NCBI GenBank assembly: GCA_902590435.1
Contig: CACIWU010000007.1
Span: forward strand, 1-41,820
DNA length: 41,820 nucleotides
Source: an uncultured SAR324 cluster bacterium
GTDB taxonomy: Bacteria > SAR324 > NAC60-12
Reading direction: 5' to 3'
Shown here: in pieces, positions 7,880 to 18,066 of the stretch
Position numbering within the stretch: the stretch's first letter is position 1
Layout: each line of letters starts with the position of its first letter
Position numbers and translations under genes: made by a program
Notes under the pieces: model-generated
The model's input: only the letters and a program-made list of their open reading frames with translations
Told to the model about the DNA's origin: nothing
Databases searched by the model: none

Positions 7880-9451
7880 TTAGAATGAATACGAAAGTCT
7901 TCCAGAAAAATGAAAAATAATAGCTCTTGATCCAGTAGGAATTACATGATCGTTGTAACTAAAAGCTGTATCAGGCTTAAATGCATTTAGATCCAAATCA
8001 ATATTTGCATGTTCAGCAAACACCCAAGAAAAAGTATTATCCCATTCTATACCAATCCTAGTTGATTTTTCTCCCAAACTATTCAAAATAGGTTTAACAT
8101 GACTTAAATTATAAACACCAAATCTGTAAGTCAACCTTGTTTCTGGAATGTCATAAGTATAACGAACTCCCCCCATTTGAGTATTATTAATTGAATGCCC
8201 CAATCCAGTACCACTATTCAACTCAGGACTTCCTCCATTAAAATAGAATTGTGTCCCATTATAAGTGCCTGGTGAAATTTCAAAATAACCATCTAAGTTA
8301 CGAAGATAATTTTCCCCACTATTGCTAACATCAAGTTGTTCATCCCCTTGTGCCATCATACCCATTATTGTATATTTCTCTCCTGGTTTCTTCCAACTAA
8401 ACTCAAATTCTGCTGCTCCTCCTGAAATTTTAGTTCTTTCAAGATTATGTCTGTCGTCATATTGAAAATAATTTCGATTCCCCTGATTAGAAATAATATC
8501 TGCATAAAGATACCAATTTCTAGTTTCCCATTGCAAACGTATACCAAAATATTCCTGTTCGTGTGCATTATAGTAGATAGGTTTACATGATGAGTTTACA
8601 GTATATGTTGCTAAAATTTCATTACAACCAGTACTCGCAGTAAACCCATCTTCTTCAAGGCTTGAAAGACTACTTTCTTTTAAACGAGGTGCTGGTATAT
8701 TGTTAAACCCCAATGGAACATCATGCTCAGTATATTTGATTCGAAAAATTTCTATTCGAAAAGAATCTATCACATCACCAAGAGAGTCATATTCATGCCA
8801 AAAAGGATAATCAAGTGAAAGAAAGTAAAGCCAATCCCCATCTGCAGAAGAAAGTTTCATTCCACCTATTTCATAACACCAAGTCCCCGCTTTGCATCTT
8901 TGAGAAAAACCGCTTAGAATTCCGAAAAACACCTTCCCTTTTCTATCCCCAATATTAAGGATCTGTTTACCAATTTTTGTCTCTTCATTAGGATTCCTAT
9001 TTATTTCTAGAAACGATTGCCTTGCATATAAATTAGCTATCTGTGCATCCGCTTCATTCACTTTTGAGGAATAAGTAGATCTTATATCAGATTGAAAATA
9101 AGGCTCTTGGTTTGTTGCAATTTCCAAATTAATTGAAATAGTACGATGTACTATTGTGCGAAGATGTAGTCTTAAATCTTGATCAAAGGAAAATTCTTCT
9201 GGAGAATTTGTTTCTGACCTTGATACCATGGGTGATGTTGAATGAATCTTGGAAGATCTGAATCTGTAATTTCCTGAAAATTCAAGGCCTGGTGAAAAAG
9301 CTAAATGCTCTTGTCTCTCTATATGATCTCCTCTTTCCAAAGGTATAAAATTAGACTGAGCAAATAAATAACCTTGGGAAATAAATAAAATAATTAATGT
9401 ACTAACGGACGAAATCCGTCTGAAAAAAATCGTCCGCAAAAAAATAAACAT
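7880..9451 (-). CDS. Outer-membrane beta-barrel protein (alginate-export/porin-like)
   Basis: N-terminal hydrophobic signal ending 'GYLFAQ', aromatic-rich alternating strands, C-terminal Phe ('SGRLSYSF'). Confidence 0.65.
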   Translation of the reverse strand: MFIFLRTIFFRRISSVSTLIILFISQGYLFAQSNFIPLERGDHIERQEHLAFSPGLEFSGNYRFRSSKIHSTSPMVSRSETNSPEEFSFDQDLRLHLRTIVHRTISINLEIATNQEPYFQSDIRSTYSSKVNEADAQIANLYARQSFLEINRNPNEETKIGKQILNIGDRKGKVFFGILSGFSQRCKAGTWCYEIGGMKLSSADGDWLYFLSLDYPFWHEYDSLGDVIDSFRIEIFRIKYTEHDVPLGFNNIPAPRLKESSLSSLEEDGFTASTGCNEILATYTVNSSCKPIYYNAHEQEYFGIRLQWETRNWYLYADIISNQGNRNYFQYDDRHNLERTKISGGAAEFEFSWKKPGEKYTIMGMMAQGDEQLDVSNSGENYLRNLDGYFEISPGTYNGTQFYFNGGSPELNSGTGLGHSINNTQMGGVRYTYDIPETRLTYRFGVYNLSHVKPILNSLGEKSTRIGIEWDNTFSWVFAEHANIDLDLNAFKPDTAFSYNDHVIPTGSRAIIFHFSGRLSYSF

Positions 9452-9538
9452 AATGTGCCGAAATTAAGTAAGAGAAGTAATTTATTTACTTAAAATAGAG
9501 GAGTTTACCCAAATGGAATTATATTAGAATAGACTAAG

Positions 9539-9567
9539 AAAAGCAAGTTTTTGAGTTAGTTGCTTTT
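9539..9567. terminator. Candidate bidirectional terminator/hairpin downstream of the TerB-like gene
   Basis: Perfect 8-bp inverted repeat AAAAGCAA (9539-9546) / TTGCTTTT (9560-9567) in the gap between the 9579..10061 and 7880..9451 genes. Confidence 0.4.
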
Positions 9568-9578
9568 ATTGTTCAAAA

Positions 9579-10061
9579 CTAATTTACAAGATCTAGAATT
9601 CTCACTCGAAGATTATGGCTATTTTGCAAATCATCCTTTAACTTTTTATTTACCTCTAACTGATTTACTGCCCATCTCATTACAGATGTTTCTATATCCC
9701 TTTCTATTCCTAAACAACGCCCACATTTCTTTAATAATTCTTGTTCACTTTTCTTTAGATTACCATCTATAATTGCCATTGCTGCAAGATAAAAATAGAC
9801 TTTTACTGCAAGACCGGGCTTCATTGTTATGGGAATTATTTCATCTAATTTTTTTTCTTTCACTTTTGCCATTAAATTGTGTACTTCATCTTTACTTTCA
9901 AGAAAACTTATAGCTTCCTGCAAAGCAATAAACTCATGTTTCTCAATAATTCCATCAGCAATCACTATACTGCCAATCGCATTCACCACCCAATTGCGAA
10001 CTTCTTTCGAAGCATCGTCAAAATCTTTTGTAAATTCACGATCAAGTTGAAGTTTATACAT
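9579..10061 (-). CDS. TerB-like domain protein
   Basis: 160 aa helical protein; 'AIGSIVIADGIIEKHEFIALQEAISFL' and 'AAMAIIDGNLKKSEQELLKKCGRCLGI' show the paired TerB-type D-G-x-hydrophobic-x-xxE pattern. Confidence 0.55.
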   Translation of the reverse strand: MYKLQLDREFTKDFDDASKEVRNWVVNAIGSIVIADGIIEKHEFIALQEAISFLESKDEVHNLMAKVKEKKLDEIIPITMKPGLAVKVYFYLAAMAIIDGNLKKSEQELLKKCGRCLGIERDIETSVMRWAVNQLEVNKKLKDDLQNSHNLRVRILDLVN

Positions 10062-10167
10062 ATTATTTTTTTAAAAGTTTTATTATATGATTAATACCAC
10101 AAAATTATGAAAAATTTTCTAAAGATCAAATTTTGACAAATTTTTAACAAAATTTCAAAAATAATTT

Positions 10168-11511
10168 TTAAAAATTTATTTTTTTATGAATAAATTGCCG
10201 TTTACCATCATCGTACTCCTCCACTCCTTGTCCATTCCCATACAATTTATACTTGTATGTAATTAAACCTTCCAAACCAACGGGACCTCTAGCATGAATT
10301 TTAGCATTACTAACACCAACTTCTGCACCTAAACCATATCGAAATCCATCTGCAAATCGTGTAGACGCATTCCAAAATACTCCTGCTGAATCAACAGAAT
10401 TTAAAAACCATTCTGCTAATTCCTTATTCTCTGTTACAATCGAATCAGTGTGTTTTGAACCAAAATGGTTAATGTGCATCACTGCCTCTTCAGCTGAGTC
10501 AACAGATTTAACAGAAATTATTAGATCCACATATTCCGTTTTCCAATCTTCATTAACTGCATTTTTTAATATTAATGATTTGTATGTTTTCAACCTTTTT
10601 TTTGTTTCATTACACACTCTAATTTCTACCCCAGAATCTTGCATTTTTAATAAAATGTAAGCCAACCATTTATTTGAATAATTCTGATGAACAAGTAAAG
10701 TTTCTAATGAATTACATACCGCAGGGTAATTAAGTTTTGAATCTAAGACAACCGATTTACTTTTAATTTCATCAGCTGCGTGATCTAAGAAAACATGGCA
10801 TATTCCATCAGCATGGCCAAGTACTGGAATTAGCGACTTTCTTTGAATGTGCTGGACCAGTTGATTACTCCCTCGTGGAATTATCAAATCTAGGTCTGCA
10901 CTCAATTTAACAAGTTCATCAACTTCGACTCTAGTTTCAACCAAACTTATAGAATTTTTCGGAAAATCATTTTTTAAAACAAATGCTTCCCTTATAATTT
11001 TTACCAAAATTCTATTGGAATGAGAAGCTTCTTTACCTCCTTTTAAAATAACTGAATTACCAGATTTTAAACCTAATGCAGAAATTTGAATAAGTGCATC
11101 CGGACGAGATTCGAAGATCATCAAAATTACTCCTATCGGGCATGTAACCTTATATAAATCAAGTCCGACGTCCAAACAGGTTGCATCTAAAATATTTCCT
11201 GTAGGATTTGGTAATTCTGCAACATTTTCACAATATATGGCCATTTGCTCAATCTTAGATTCGTTAAGCAAAAGGCGATCACAGAGACTTAATGACAATT
11301 CCCCTTTTTCGTACAATCTCTTAGCATCAGAAATATCCTTGGCATTTTCTTCTAAAATTAAAGAAGCATTTTCCTTAATCTTAGTTGAAATCTCATACAA
11401 AATTTGATTTTTAATTGAAACATCTAGATTCGCTAAAATATGAGATGACTTTCTTGCCTCAAAAAGTTGGTTTTTTATATCCTTTGGAATTTTAGATTTT
11501 TTCAATGACAT
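10168..11511 (-). CDS. proA: Glutamate-5-semialdehyde dehydrogenase (gamma-glutamyl phosphate reductase)
   Basis: 'CPIGVILMIFESRPDALIQISALGLKSGNSVILKGGKEA', 'YPAVCNSLETLLVH', 'FWNASTRFADGFRYGLGAEVGVSNAKIHARGPVGLEGL'. Confidence 0.98.
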   Translation of the reverse strand: MSLKKSKIPKDIKNQLFEARKSSHILANLDVSIKNQILYEISTKIKENASLILEENAKDISDAKRLYEKGELSLSLCDRLLLNESKIEQMAIYCENVAELPNPTGNILDATCLDVGLDLYKVTCPIGVILMIFESRPDALIQISALGLKSGNSVILKGGKEASHSNRILVKIIREAFVLKNDFPKNSISLVETRVEVDELVKLSADLDLIIPRGSNQLVQHIQRKSLIPVLGHADGICHVFLDHAADEIKSKSVVLDSKLNYPAVCNSLETLLVHQNYSNKWLAYILLKMQDSGVEIRVCNETKKRLKTYKSLILKNAVNEDWKTEYVDLIISVKSVDSAEEAVMHINHFGSKHTDSIVTENKELAEWFLNSVDSAGVFWNASTRFADGFRYGLGAEVGVSNAKIHARGPVGLEGLITYKYKLYGNGQGVEEYDDGKRQFIHKKINF

Positions 11512-11544
11512 TTTTTATATTACATTTTAAAAATTTGGATAAAG

Positions 11545-14022
11545 TCAAAATAAACCACTTACAGTAAATTCAAATTTATCCGGGGACTCATAAGGTCGTT
11601 TATCTAATTTTGAGCCATGCTCGAAACGCAAAACACCCATTGGCGTTATCACACGAATTCCAAAACCTACACTTTTTCTTAAATCAAAAAAATCAGGTTC
11701 TTTTTCTCCCAAAAGCTGATATTGTCTTGATTCTGAATTAACATTCCCTGCATCAAAAAAAAACAGTCCACGAACAAAGCTATTTTCATCTTGACTCAGT
11801 GGGAACAGCAGTTCAAGATTAAAAACACGCTCAGAGATTCCACCACTTTTTAATTCTTGTAATTCACTAGTACTCAAAGATATAGTTCTACTGTCAAAAG
11901 ACTTTGTATTTTGATAACCAAGTTTATCTGTATAAACTCTATAATCCATATTGTATGCTTGCTCGCCTGTACTATAAGGCCCTGCAATATTATAATAGTT
12001 GTGACCTCTAACTGAATCAATACCCCCTAGTCGATATCGATCTTCTGAAGGTATTGGAGATCCTCCCTGTTCCTGTAAAATACCAAAACGACATTTACCC
12101 ATCAAAATAAATGTATTCGCATTATTCAAAGCCCAAAATCTCTGAAAACGGAATTTATACTCACGCAATTGAATATTTCCACCAAATGGAGTTCCTGTTT
12201 GTATAATTTGGATAGAAGATTTTATCCCACTACTTGGGAAGATCGGGTGATTCACCGAATCGTATGTCAGTGAGGGAGATACAGAGCGTTTAAATACATC
12301 ATCTCCCGTATCTGAAAAAAGTCGATCCATAGCACTAATTTGAGTGCCTAATCGCAAATCTTTGAAGTAAACAGGCCTCCCTAAACTAAAACCATAACTG
12401 TTCTCTGTAATTACTCCACGATTAAATTCTGTAGAATCATTACTCTTACTTCTTGAACCAAAAATTGATCCTGATACTAATGAATTTAAAATTCGTGGTT
12501 CAATCAAAGTTATATCAAATTTCTGCTGCACACTCTGTTCAGCAAAGTTAGCCGTCAAACGCAACGTACGACCTGAACCAAACAAATTACCTTTAGATAG
12601 TGTCAAACCTCCTGTGAATCCTGAAAAGTCACTATAACCTAACTGTGCTTGGAATGTGCCCGTCTGAGATTCTTTTAAACGCAATAAGATATCAAAAACA
12701 TTATCTTCTTCATTTCTAATTGATCTTTCCAGTATGACACCTGAATCAAAAAAACCTAATCTATTAATATTCTGCTGGCTTAAAATCAACTTTTTTCCAT
12801 TAAAGAGTTCTTCTTCCTGTAGATCAAACTCTCTCCTAATTACATGATCTCGTGTTTCTTTATTACCAGCAATTTCTAACCGTCCTATATATGCCTTTTC
12901 GCCTTTTTCAATTCGATAATTAACATCAACAATTTTTCTTTCTTCATCAACTTTAATTTCTGGAACAATTCTAACAAAGGCGTAACCTTGCTCATGGTAA
13001 ATCTCAGAAATTTCAGATCGATCCCTATTTTGTAAAAAAGGATTATATATTTCATCTTTTTTTAACAATAATTTCTTTAATAATTTTTTTTCATCCCCTA
13101 TAATTTCTCCTGAAACCTTTATCTCACCAGTAAAATATTGATCTCCTTCTGAAATATTCATTCTAACTTCTACTCGACTGTAATCAGCATTATGAATTAA
13201 AGTTACATCAGGCTTTTCGATAAAGACTTTTATAAATCCATTTTTTAGATATTGTTGAGTTATCATTGCTAGATCATTGTTGATAATTTCTTCACGAAAA
13301 AGCCCTGATCTGTTCGCCCATGAAACGCAGTCAATTTCCGAACTCATGATTAAGCGTTTTATATCAAGTTCGGAAAAAAAATTTGTTCCAGAAACATAAA
13401 TATCAGTAATAAATACTGGAGGAGTTTCCTCTATTTCAAAAAATACCATGAAATAATTTTTAGTTTCGCTAGTATTTTCGATCAATTTAATTCTACTTTT
13501 TACTTTTACATTTGGAAATCCTTCGCCTCTGTAATGTTCTAAAATTATTTGTTCATTTAGTAAAATTTTTTCTTTATCAAATGGATCATGCTTCAACAAA
13601 GTCATTTTTTCTTCAATTACAGATTTTTCTTCAAGTAAAACACCTTTAATATTTACTCCTTCCAATCTCGGTTTTTCATTTACTAAAAAACGAAGTAAAT
13701 ATCCATTATTTCCATCTAAATTAGATTCCTTTATTACTATGGCCTGAACATCATCATATAAATTCATTTTATAAATTGAATGAATATCTTTTCTAATTTT
13801 TCTACGATCTAAAATGTCTCCTATCTGGCTTTGGATTAGAAAAATGATTTGAGACGATTCCAAATCAGATGTCCCCTTAATTTCAATTTCAGAAATGTAT
13901 CCTGAAGATTCACTAACATTTTTCATTTGTGCAAATATTGGCACATGAAAAATTAAGTTTTGTAAGATTCCTAGAAATAAAAAGCTTATTAATATATGGA
14001 AAAAATAATGAAGGATTTTCAT
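11545..14022 (-). CDS. bamA: Outer membrane protein assembly factor BamA
   Basis: N-terminal signal, repeated POTRA-like segments, Omp85 barrel: 'GGLTLSKGNLFGSGRTLRLTANF', 'EDRYRLGGIDSVRGHNY', C-terminal 'KFEFTVSGLF'. Confidence 0.95.
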   Translation of the reverse strand: MKILHYFFHILISFLFLGILQNLIFHVPIFAQMKNVSESSGYISEIEIKGTSDLESSQIIFLIQSQIGDILDRRKIRKDIHSIYKMNLYDDVQAIVIKESNLDGNNGYLLRFLVNEKPRLEGVNIKGVLLEEKSVIEEKMTLLKHDPFDKEKILLNEQIILEHYRGEGFPNVKVKSRIKLIENTSETKNYFMVFFEIEETPPVFITDIYVSGTNFFSELDIKRLIMSSEIDCVSWANRSGLFREEIINNDLAMITQQYLKNGFIKVFIEKPDVTLIHNADYSRVEVRMNISEGDQYFTGEIKVSGEIIGDEKKLLKKLLLKKDEIYNPFLQNRDRSEISEIYHEQGYAFVRIVPEIKVDEERKIVDVNYRIEKGEKAYIGRLEIAGNKETRDHVIRREFDLQEEELFNGKKLILSQQNINRLGFFDSGVILERSIRNEEDNVFDILLRLKESQTGTFQAQLGYSDFSGFTGGLTLSKGNLFGSGRTLRLTANFAEQSVQQKFDITLIEPRILNSLVSGSIFGSRSKSNDSTEFNRGVITENSYGFSLGRPVYFKDLRLGTQISAMDRLFSDTGDDVFKRSVSPSLTYDSVNHPIFPSSGIKSSIQIIQTGTPFGGNIQLREYKFRFQRFWALNNANTFILMGKCRFGILQEQGGSPIPSEDRYRLGGIDSVRGHNYYNIAGPYSTGEQAYNMDYRVYTDKLGYQNTKSFDSRTISLSTSELQELKSGGISERVFNLELLFPLSQDENSFVRGLFFFDAGNVNSESRQYQLLGEKEPDFFDLRKSVGFGIRVITPMGVLRFEHGSKLDKRPYESPDKFEFTVSGLF

Positions 14023-14076
14023 CGGGTTTGAAAGAACTATAAATAAGACAGAAAATGAGTTTTCTTCAAGAAAATT

Positions 14077-14760
14077 TTAATCATTCGGAAGCAAATGTAA
14101 TTGTCCATTTTCCATAAGGTGTCTATACCGCATTTCTGAAGCAAGATTAGTATTGTGGGTAATCATAATAAGGGTAGTATCATTCTCTTGGTTTAATCGC
14201 AACAAAACCTCCATCACCTTAATACCCGTCTCCTCATCAAGATTCCCAGTAGGTTCATCAGCTAGTATAATCCTAGGACTATTGACCAAAGCTCTTGCAA
14301 TTGCGACTCTCTGTTGTTCTCCACCAGAAAGTTGAGCTGGCTTATGGACAGAACGTTTCCCCAAACCAACTTTTTGAAGTATATCTATAGATTTTTTTCG
14401 GACACTTTCAGATTCTTTCCCATTAATTAACTGTGGAATCATCACATTTTCAAGTGCCGTAAAATCTTGTAATAATTGATGAAATTGAAAAATAAAACCA
14501 ACTTCACAGTTCCTAAATTTTGCAGCTTGATCACGACTTAAATTAGCTAAATTAGTTCCATCTAGAATTAGTTCGCCTTCATCTATACTTTCCAATGCTC
14601 CGAGGACATGCAAAAACGTACTTTTTCCAGTTCCAGACGCTCCTAATATAGCTACTGAGGAACCTGACTCTACCTCAAAATTCAAGCCACGCAAAATATG
14701 AAGCTTACGACCTTCTCCATCTAAGTAGCTTTTATGAAGATTTGAAACTTTAATTTGCAT
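14077..14760 (-). CDS. lolD: Lipoprotein-releasing ABC transporter ATP-binding protein LolD
   Basis: Walker A 'GASGTGKST', signature '[15 protein letters not shown]', Walker B '[12 protein letters not shown]'; LolD/MacB-type. Confidence 0.85.
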   Translation of the reverse strand: MQIKVSNLHKSYLDGEGRKLHILRGLNFEVESGSSVAILGASGTGKSTFLHVLGALESIDEGELILDGTNLANLSRDQAAKFRNCEVGFIFQFHQLLQDFTALENVMIPQLINGKESESVRKKSIDILQKVGLGKRSVHKPAQLSGGEQQRVAIARALVNSPRIILADEPTGNLDEETGIKVMEVLLRLNQENDTTLIMITHNTNLASEMRYRHLMENGQLHLLPND

Positions 14761-14837
14761 AACATAAAGAAGATATAACGATCATTCAGAATATCAGAAA
14801 AGTATAAAAATTAACAAGATGAAACTAACCACTTTAA

Positions 14838-16640
14838 TTAAGAATAGAGTCCTTCAATTTGTTTTTTGAATTCTTCTTCTACATCTGCGCGTTTCAATTT
14901 AAGTGTTGGCGTAAGCATTCCATTTTCAATACTCCACTCTTCGGATAATAATACAAATTTTTGTGGATATTCAAATTTCTTGAAATCTTTTCCATATTTA
15001 TACAATTCATTCTCAAACAATTTTTTGATAAAAGAATCCTCAATTAAACTTTCTCCGCTATCAGAAATTCCATTTTCTTTAGCATAATTTTTAACTGAGT
15101 CCATTGCGACAACAATTACTGCAACAATAAAAGGTCGGTTAAAACCATACAGCATTACTTGGTCAATATATGCACTTAGTTTTAAAGATTCCTCTAGAGG
15201 TGCTGGGGCAACAAACTTCCCATTTTCAAGTTTGAACTGCTCCTTGATACGACCTGTAATGTAAAGATATCCATCACCGTCTATATGGCCTAAGTCTCCT
15301 GTTCGAAGTCCTCCTTTTTCATTAATGCTCTTTTTATTTTCTTTCGGCAAGTTATGATAACCAAGCATTATATTTTCACCATAAGCCACTACTTCTCCAT
15401 CTTCTTCATTAGAACCTTCTACCGATTTATCTATTTCTATCCTTACTCCAGAAAGAGGTTTACCTACTGAACCAAAACGTCTCGATCCAGGATAATTGAC
15501 TGTTAGTGCAGCAGTATTTTCGCTTAAGCCATAACCCTCATAAAGGCTGATACCTATATCGTTAACAAACTCGGCCACTAAAGGACTCAAAGCGCTTGCA
15601 CCACTAACAGCAATTCGCAAATTTCCTCCAAATCGATTCAAGATTTTTTTAAAGATTATTTTTTGTGCAAGTGTTAGTATCAAATTATCTAATAATCCAA
15701 GTTTTTCCCCCTCTCTCTCACGCTTGGCCTGTTTTAGGCCACCGTAAAAAAGAGAACGTATAAATCCTGGTTTTTGATTCATTTGTTCTTTAAGACGATC
15801 ATATATCCTATTATAAACACGAGGAACAGCAAAGAATACATTGGGCTTTACTACACCTAATTCATCAATAAGCGTATTAACATCATCAACCAATCCCGCA
15901 GAACCACCACAGCCAATTATGCCATGTACTTCTGCCACTTGACCAAATACATGTGCCCAAGGCAAAAAAGCTAGTGTGCGAACATCTTGATCCATTCCGA
16001 GCAAAGGTGTAACCACTGAACATTCAAATATCAGATTCCTATGACTCAATATCACACCTTTTGGATTGCCTGTAGTTCCAGATGTATAGATCATTCCCAT
16101 CGGCGATTGTGATTCTGGTCTAATTACATCAACTGGGTTCATACTACCTATGTTAATCAAATCTTCATACGTTTTAACATCTCCCTTAAAAGTCCCTGCA
16201 ATTAAAACCACATGCTCCAAATTATCAATCTGGTTAGGGAAATTACGAGTTTGTTCATAGATAGTCTCATTGGCTACTAGTAAAACTTTGGCTCCACAGT
16301 CTCGTATGATGTATTCCCATTCCTTAGTCATTTGTGTCTCATACATAGGAATGTGTTGTGCACACAATCCGTATGTAGAGTATGCCGATACTGCCCATTC
16401 TTCTGTATTTTTACTTATAACAGCTACTTTGTCTCCAGCAACTACTCCAAGGGAAGCAAGTCCTCCACGAAAAGAATCTACTTTTTTTGCAAACTCTTCA
16501 TAAGTAGTCCATTTGTAAATACCATCACGCTTTGTTCCAAATAAAGGTCTATCTGCATATTTAGCCGTTGATTCTTCTAACATTTCAATTAAATTCTTAG
16601 GGGGATTAACTTCTATAGATTCAGTCATATTTATCTCCAA
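14838..16640 (-). CDS. AMP-binding long-chain acyl-CoA ligase (FadD15/FACL-like); ATG at 16628 (MTESIEV...) is the likelier start
   Basis: 'GMIYTSGTTGNPKGVILSHRNL', 'YEGYGLSENTAALTVN', 'RTGDLGHIDGDGYLYITGRIKEQFKLENGKFVAP'. Confidence 0.93.
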   Translation of the reverse strand: MEINMTESIEVNPPKNLIEMLEESTAKYADRPLFGTKRDGIYKWTTYEEFAKKVDSFRGGLASLGVVAGDKVAVISKNTEEWAVSAYSTYGLCAQHIPMYETQMTKEWEYIIRDCGAKVLLVANETIYEQTRNFPNQIDNLEHVVLIAGTFKGDVKTYEDLINIGSMNPVDVIRPESQSPMGMIYTSGTTGNPKGVILSHRNLIFECSVVTPLLGMDQDVRTLAFLPWAHVFGQVAEVHGIIGCGGSAGLVDDVNTLIDELGVVKPNVFFAVPRVYNRIYDRLKEQMNQKPGFIRSLFYGGLKQAKREREGEKLGLLDNLILTLAQKIIFKKILNRFGGNLRIAVSGASALSPLVAEFVNDIGISLYEGYGLSENTAALTVNYPGSRRFGSVGKPLSGVRIEIDKSVEGSNEEDGEVVAYGENIMLGYHNLPKENKKSINEKGGLRTGDLGHIDGDGYLYITGRIKEQFKLENGKFVAPAPLEESLKLSAYIDQVMLYGFNRPFIVAVIVVAMDSVKNYAKENGISDSGESLIEDSFIKKLFENELYKYGKDFKKFEYPQKFVLLSEEWSIENGMLTPTLKLKRADVEEEFKKQIEGLYS

Positions 16641-16752
16641 AAAAAGTGTTATTTATTTTTCACTTTTATCAATTTTTAACTAATTCAATCATTTTTTTAA
16701 AAATTTTATTTAAAAGAAATAACTTAATAATATTAACGTCAATTTTAATTGG

Positions 16753-18066
16753 TTATAATGCAAAAATTATTTCCTTCCCTCGTACACTTTTGTCAACTTC
16801 ACCATTTAAAAAAACAGTTTGACCATTTACTACAGTCCGAACAGGCCAGCCCTTTAATTCCATTCCATGATAAGGTGACCAATTCACCTTAGTTTGCAAT
16901 AGACCGTTTGTTACTGTCTTCTTTAACCCCATATCAACTAAAACAAAATCTGCATCTTGTCCGACTTCAATACTACCTTTACGATACATTTTATATAATT
17001 TTGCTGGTGCAGTTGACATCCAATATACCACTTCATTTAAAGTACATTCATTGCGATTAACCTTATCTAACATCAAAGGTAGTGAAGTTTCTACCCCGGG
17101 CATTCCTGAAGGTGCAATACCATATGGTTGATTCTTTTCTGATAAATTATGTGGAGCATGATCAGTAGCAATACAATCTATTATACCATTTTTTAACCCT
17201 CTCCAAAGAGCATTTGCATGACGCTTAGAACGCAATGGAGGATTCATTTGAGCTAATGTACCAAGTTTTTCGTAGCATTCCGGAACAGTCAAAATGAAAT
17301 GCTGAGGGCAAACCTCCGATGAAATATAATTTTCTTTAGGCAATCTTTTAAGATAATCACACTCCCCTTCTGTAGTCAAATGCAAAATATGTAATCTACG
17401 TTTAAATTTTAGTGATAGACTAACAGCTAGTTTTGTAGCCATAAGAGCTACGGATTCATCTCTAATAAAAGAATGTAACCGAACATCTGAAAAATCCTTC
17501 AAGAACTCCTTATTAGTCTGCATAATAGATTCGTCCTCTGCATGTACTGCGATTAAGCGTGATCCATTTGCAAATATTTTCTCTAATATTTTAGGATCAT
17601 CCACTAACAAGCCACCCGTAGATGAACCCATAAAAATTTTTATTCCACTAACATTTTCTACATTATTTAAAACATTTAAATTATCATTAGTTGCTCCTAT
17701 AAAAAATCCGTAATTCACAACAGATTTTTCAGCTGCCAACTTTTTTTTCTCTTTCATTCTTTGAATAGTGGTAATTGGTGGGTCATTGTTAGGCATATCT
17801 AGGAAACTAGTTACCCCTCCAGCAGCTGCAGCACAAGAACCACTATGTAAATCTTCTTTTTGTATATCTCCCGGTTCTCGAAAATGGACTTGCGGATCAA
17901 TAATACCTGGAATCAAAAACAACCCTTCAGCATTAATAATTTCACCCATTTCTGGAATATTTTTCCCTATTGAGAAAATTCGACCATCAACTACAGAAAC
18001 ATCAACTTTTTGATTGCTTTGGGGAAGAACAACCTCGGCATTTCTAATTGTAAGTGAATTTTTCAT
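16753..18066 (-). CDS. pyrC: Dihydroorotase (class I amidohydrolase)
   Basis: 'IDPQVHFREPGDIQKEDLHSGSCAAAAGGVTSFLDMPNNDPP', 'KIFMGSSTGG', 'AVHAEDE', 'ATDHAPH...'. Confidence 0.9.
   Translation of the reverse strand: MKNSLTIRNAEVVLPQSNQKVDVSVVDGRIFSIGKNIPEMGEIINAEGLFLIPGIIDPQVHFREPGDIQKEDLHSGSCAAAAGGVTSFLDMPNNDPPITTIQRMKEKKKLAAEKSVVNYGFFIGATNDNLNVLNNVENVSGIKIFMGSSTGGLLVDDPKILEKIFANGSRLIAVHAEDESIMQTNKEFLKDFSDVRLHSFIRDESVALMATKLAVSLSLKFKRRLHILHLTTEGECDYLKRLPKENYISSEVCPQHFILTVPECYEKLGTLAQMNPPLRSKRHANALWRGLKNGIIDCIATDHAPHNLSEKNQPYGIAPSGMPGVETSLPLMLDKVNRNECTLNEVVYWMSTAPAKLYKMYRKGSIEVGQDADFVLVDMGLKKTVTNGLLQTKVNWSPYHGMELKGWPVRTVVNGQTVFLNGEVDKSVRGKEIIFAL

Noticed and set aside
8365-8568. 67-aa minus-strand ORF inside the outer-membrane protein gene
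   Set aside because: Alternative frame of a well-supported barrel protein.
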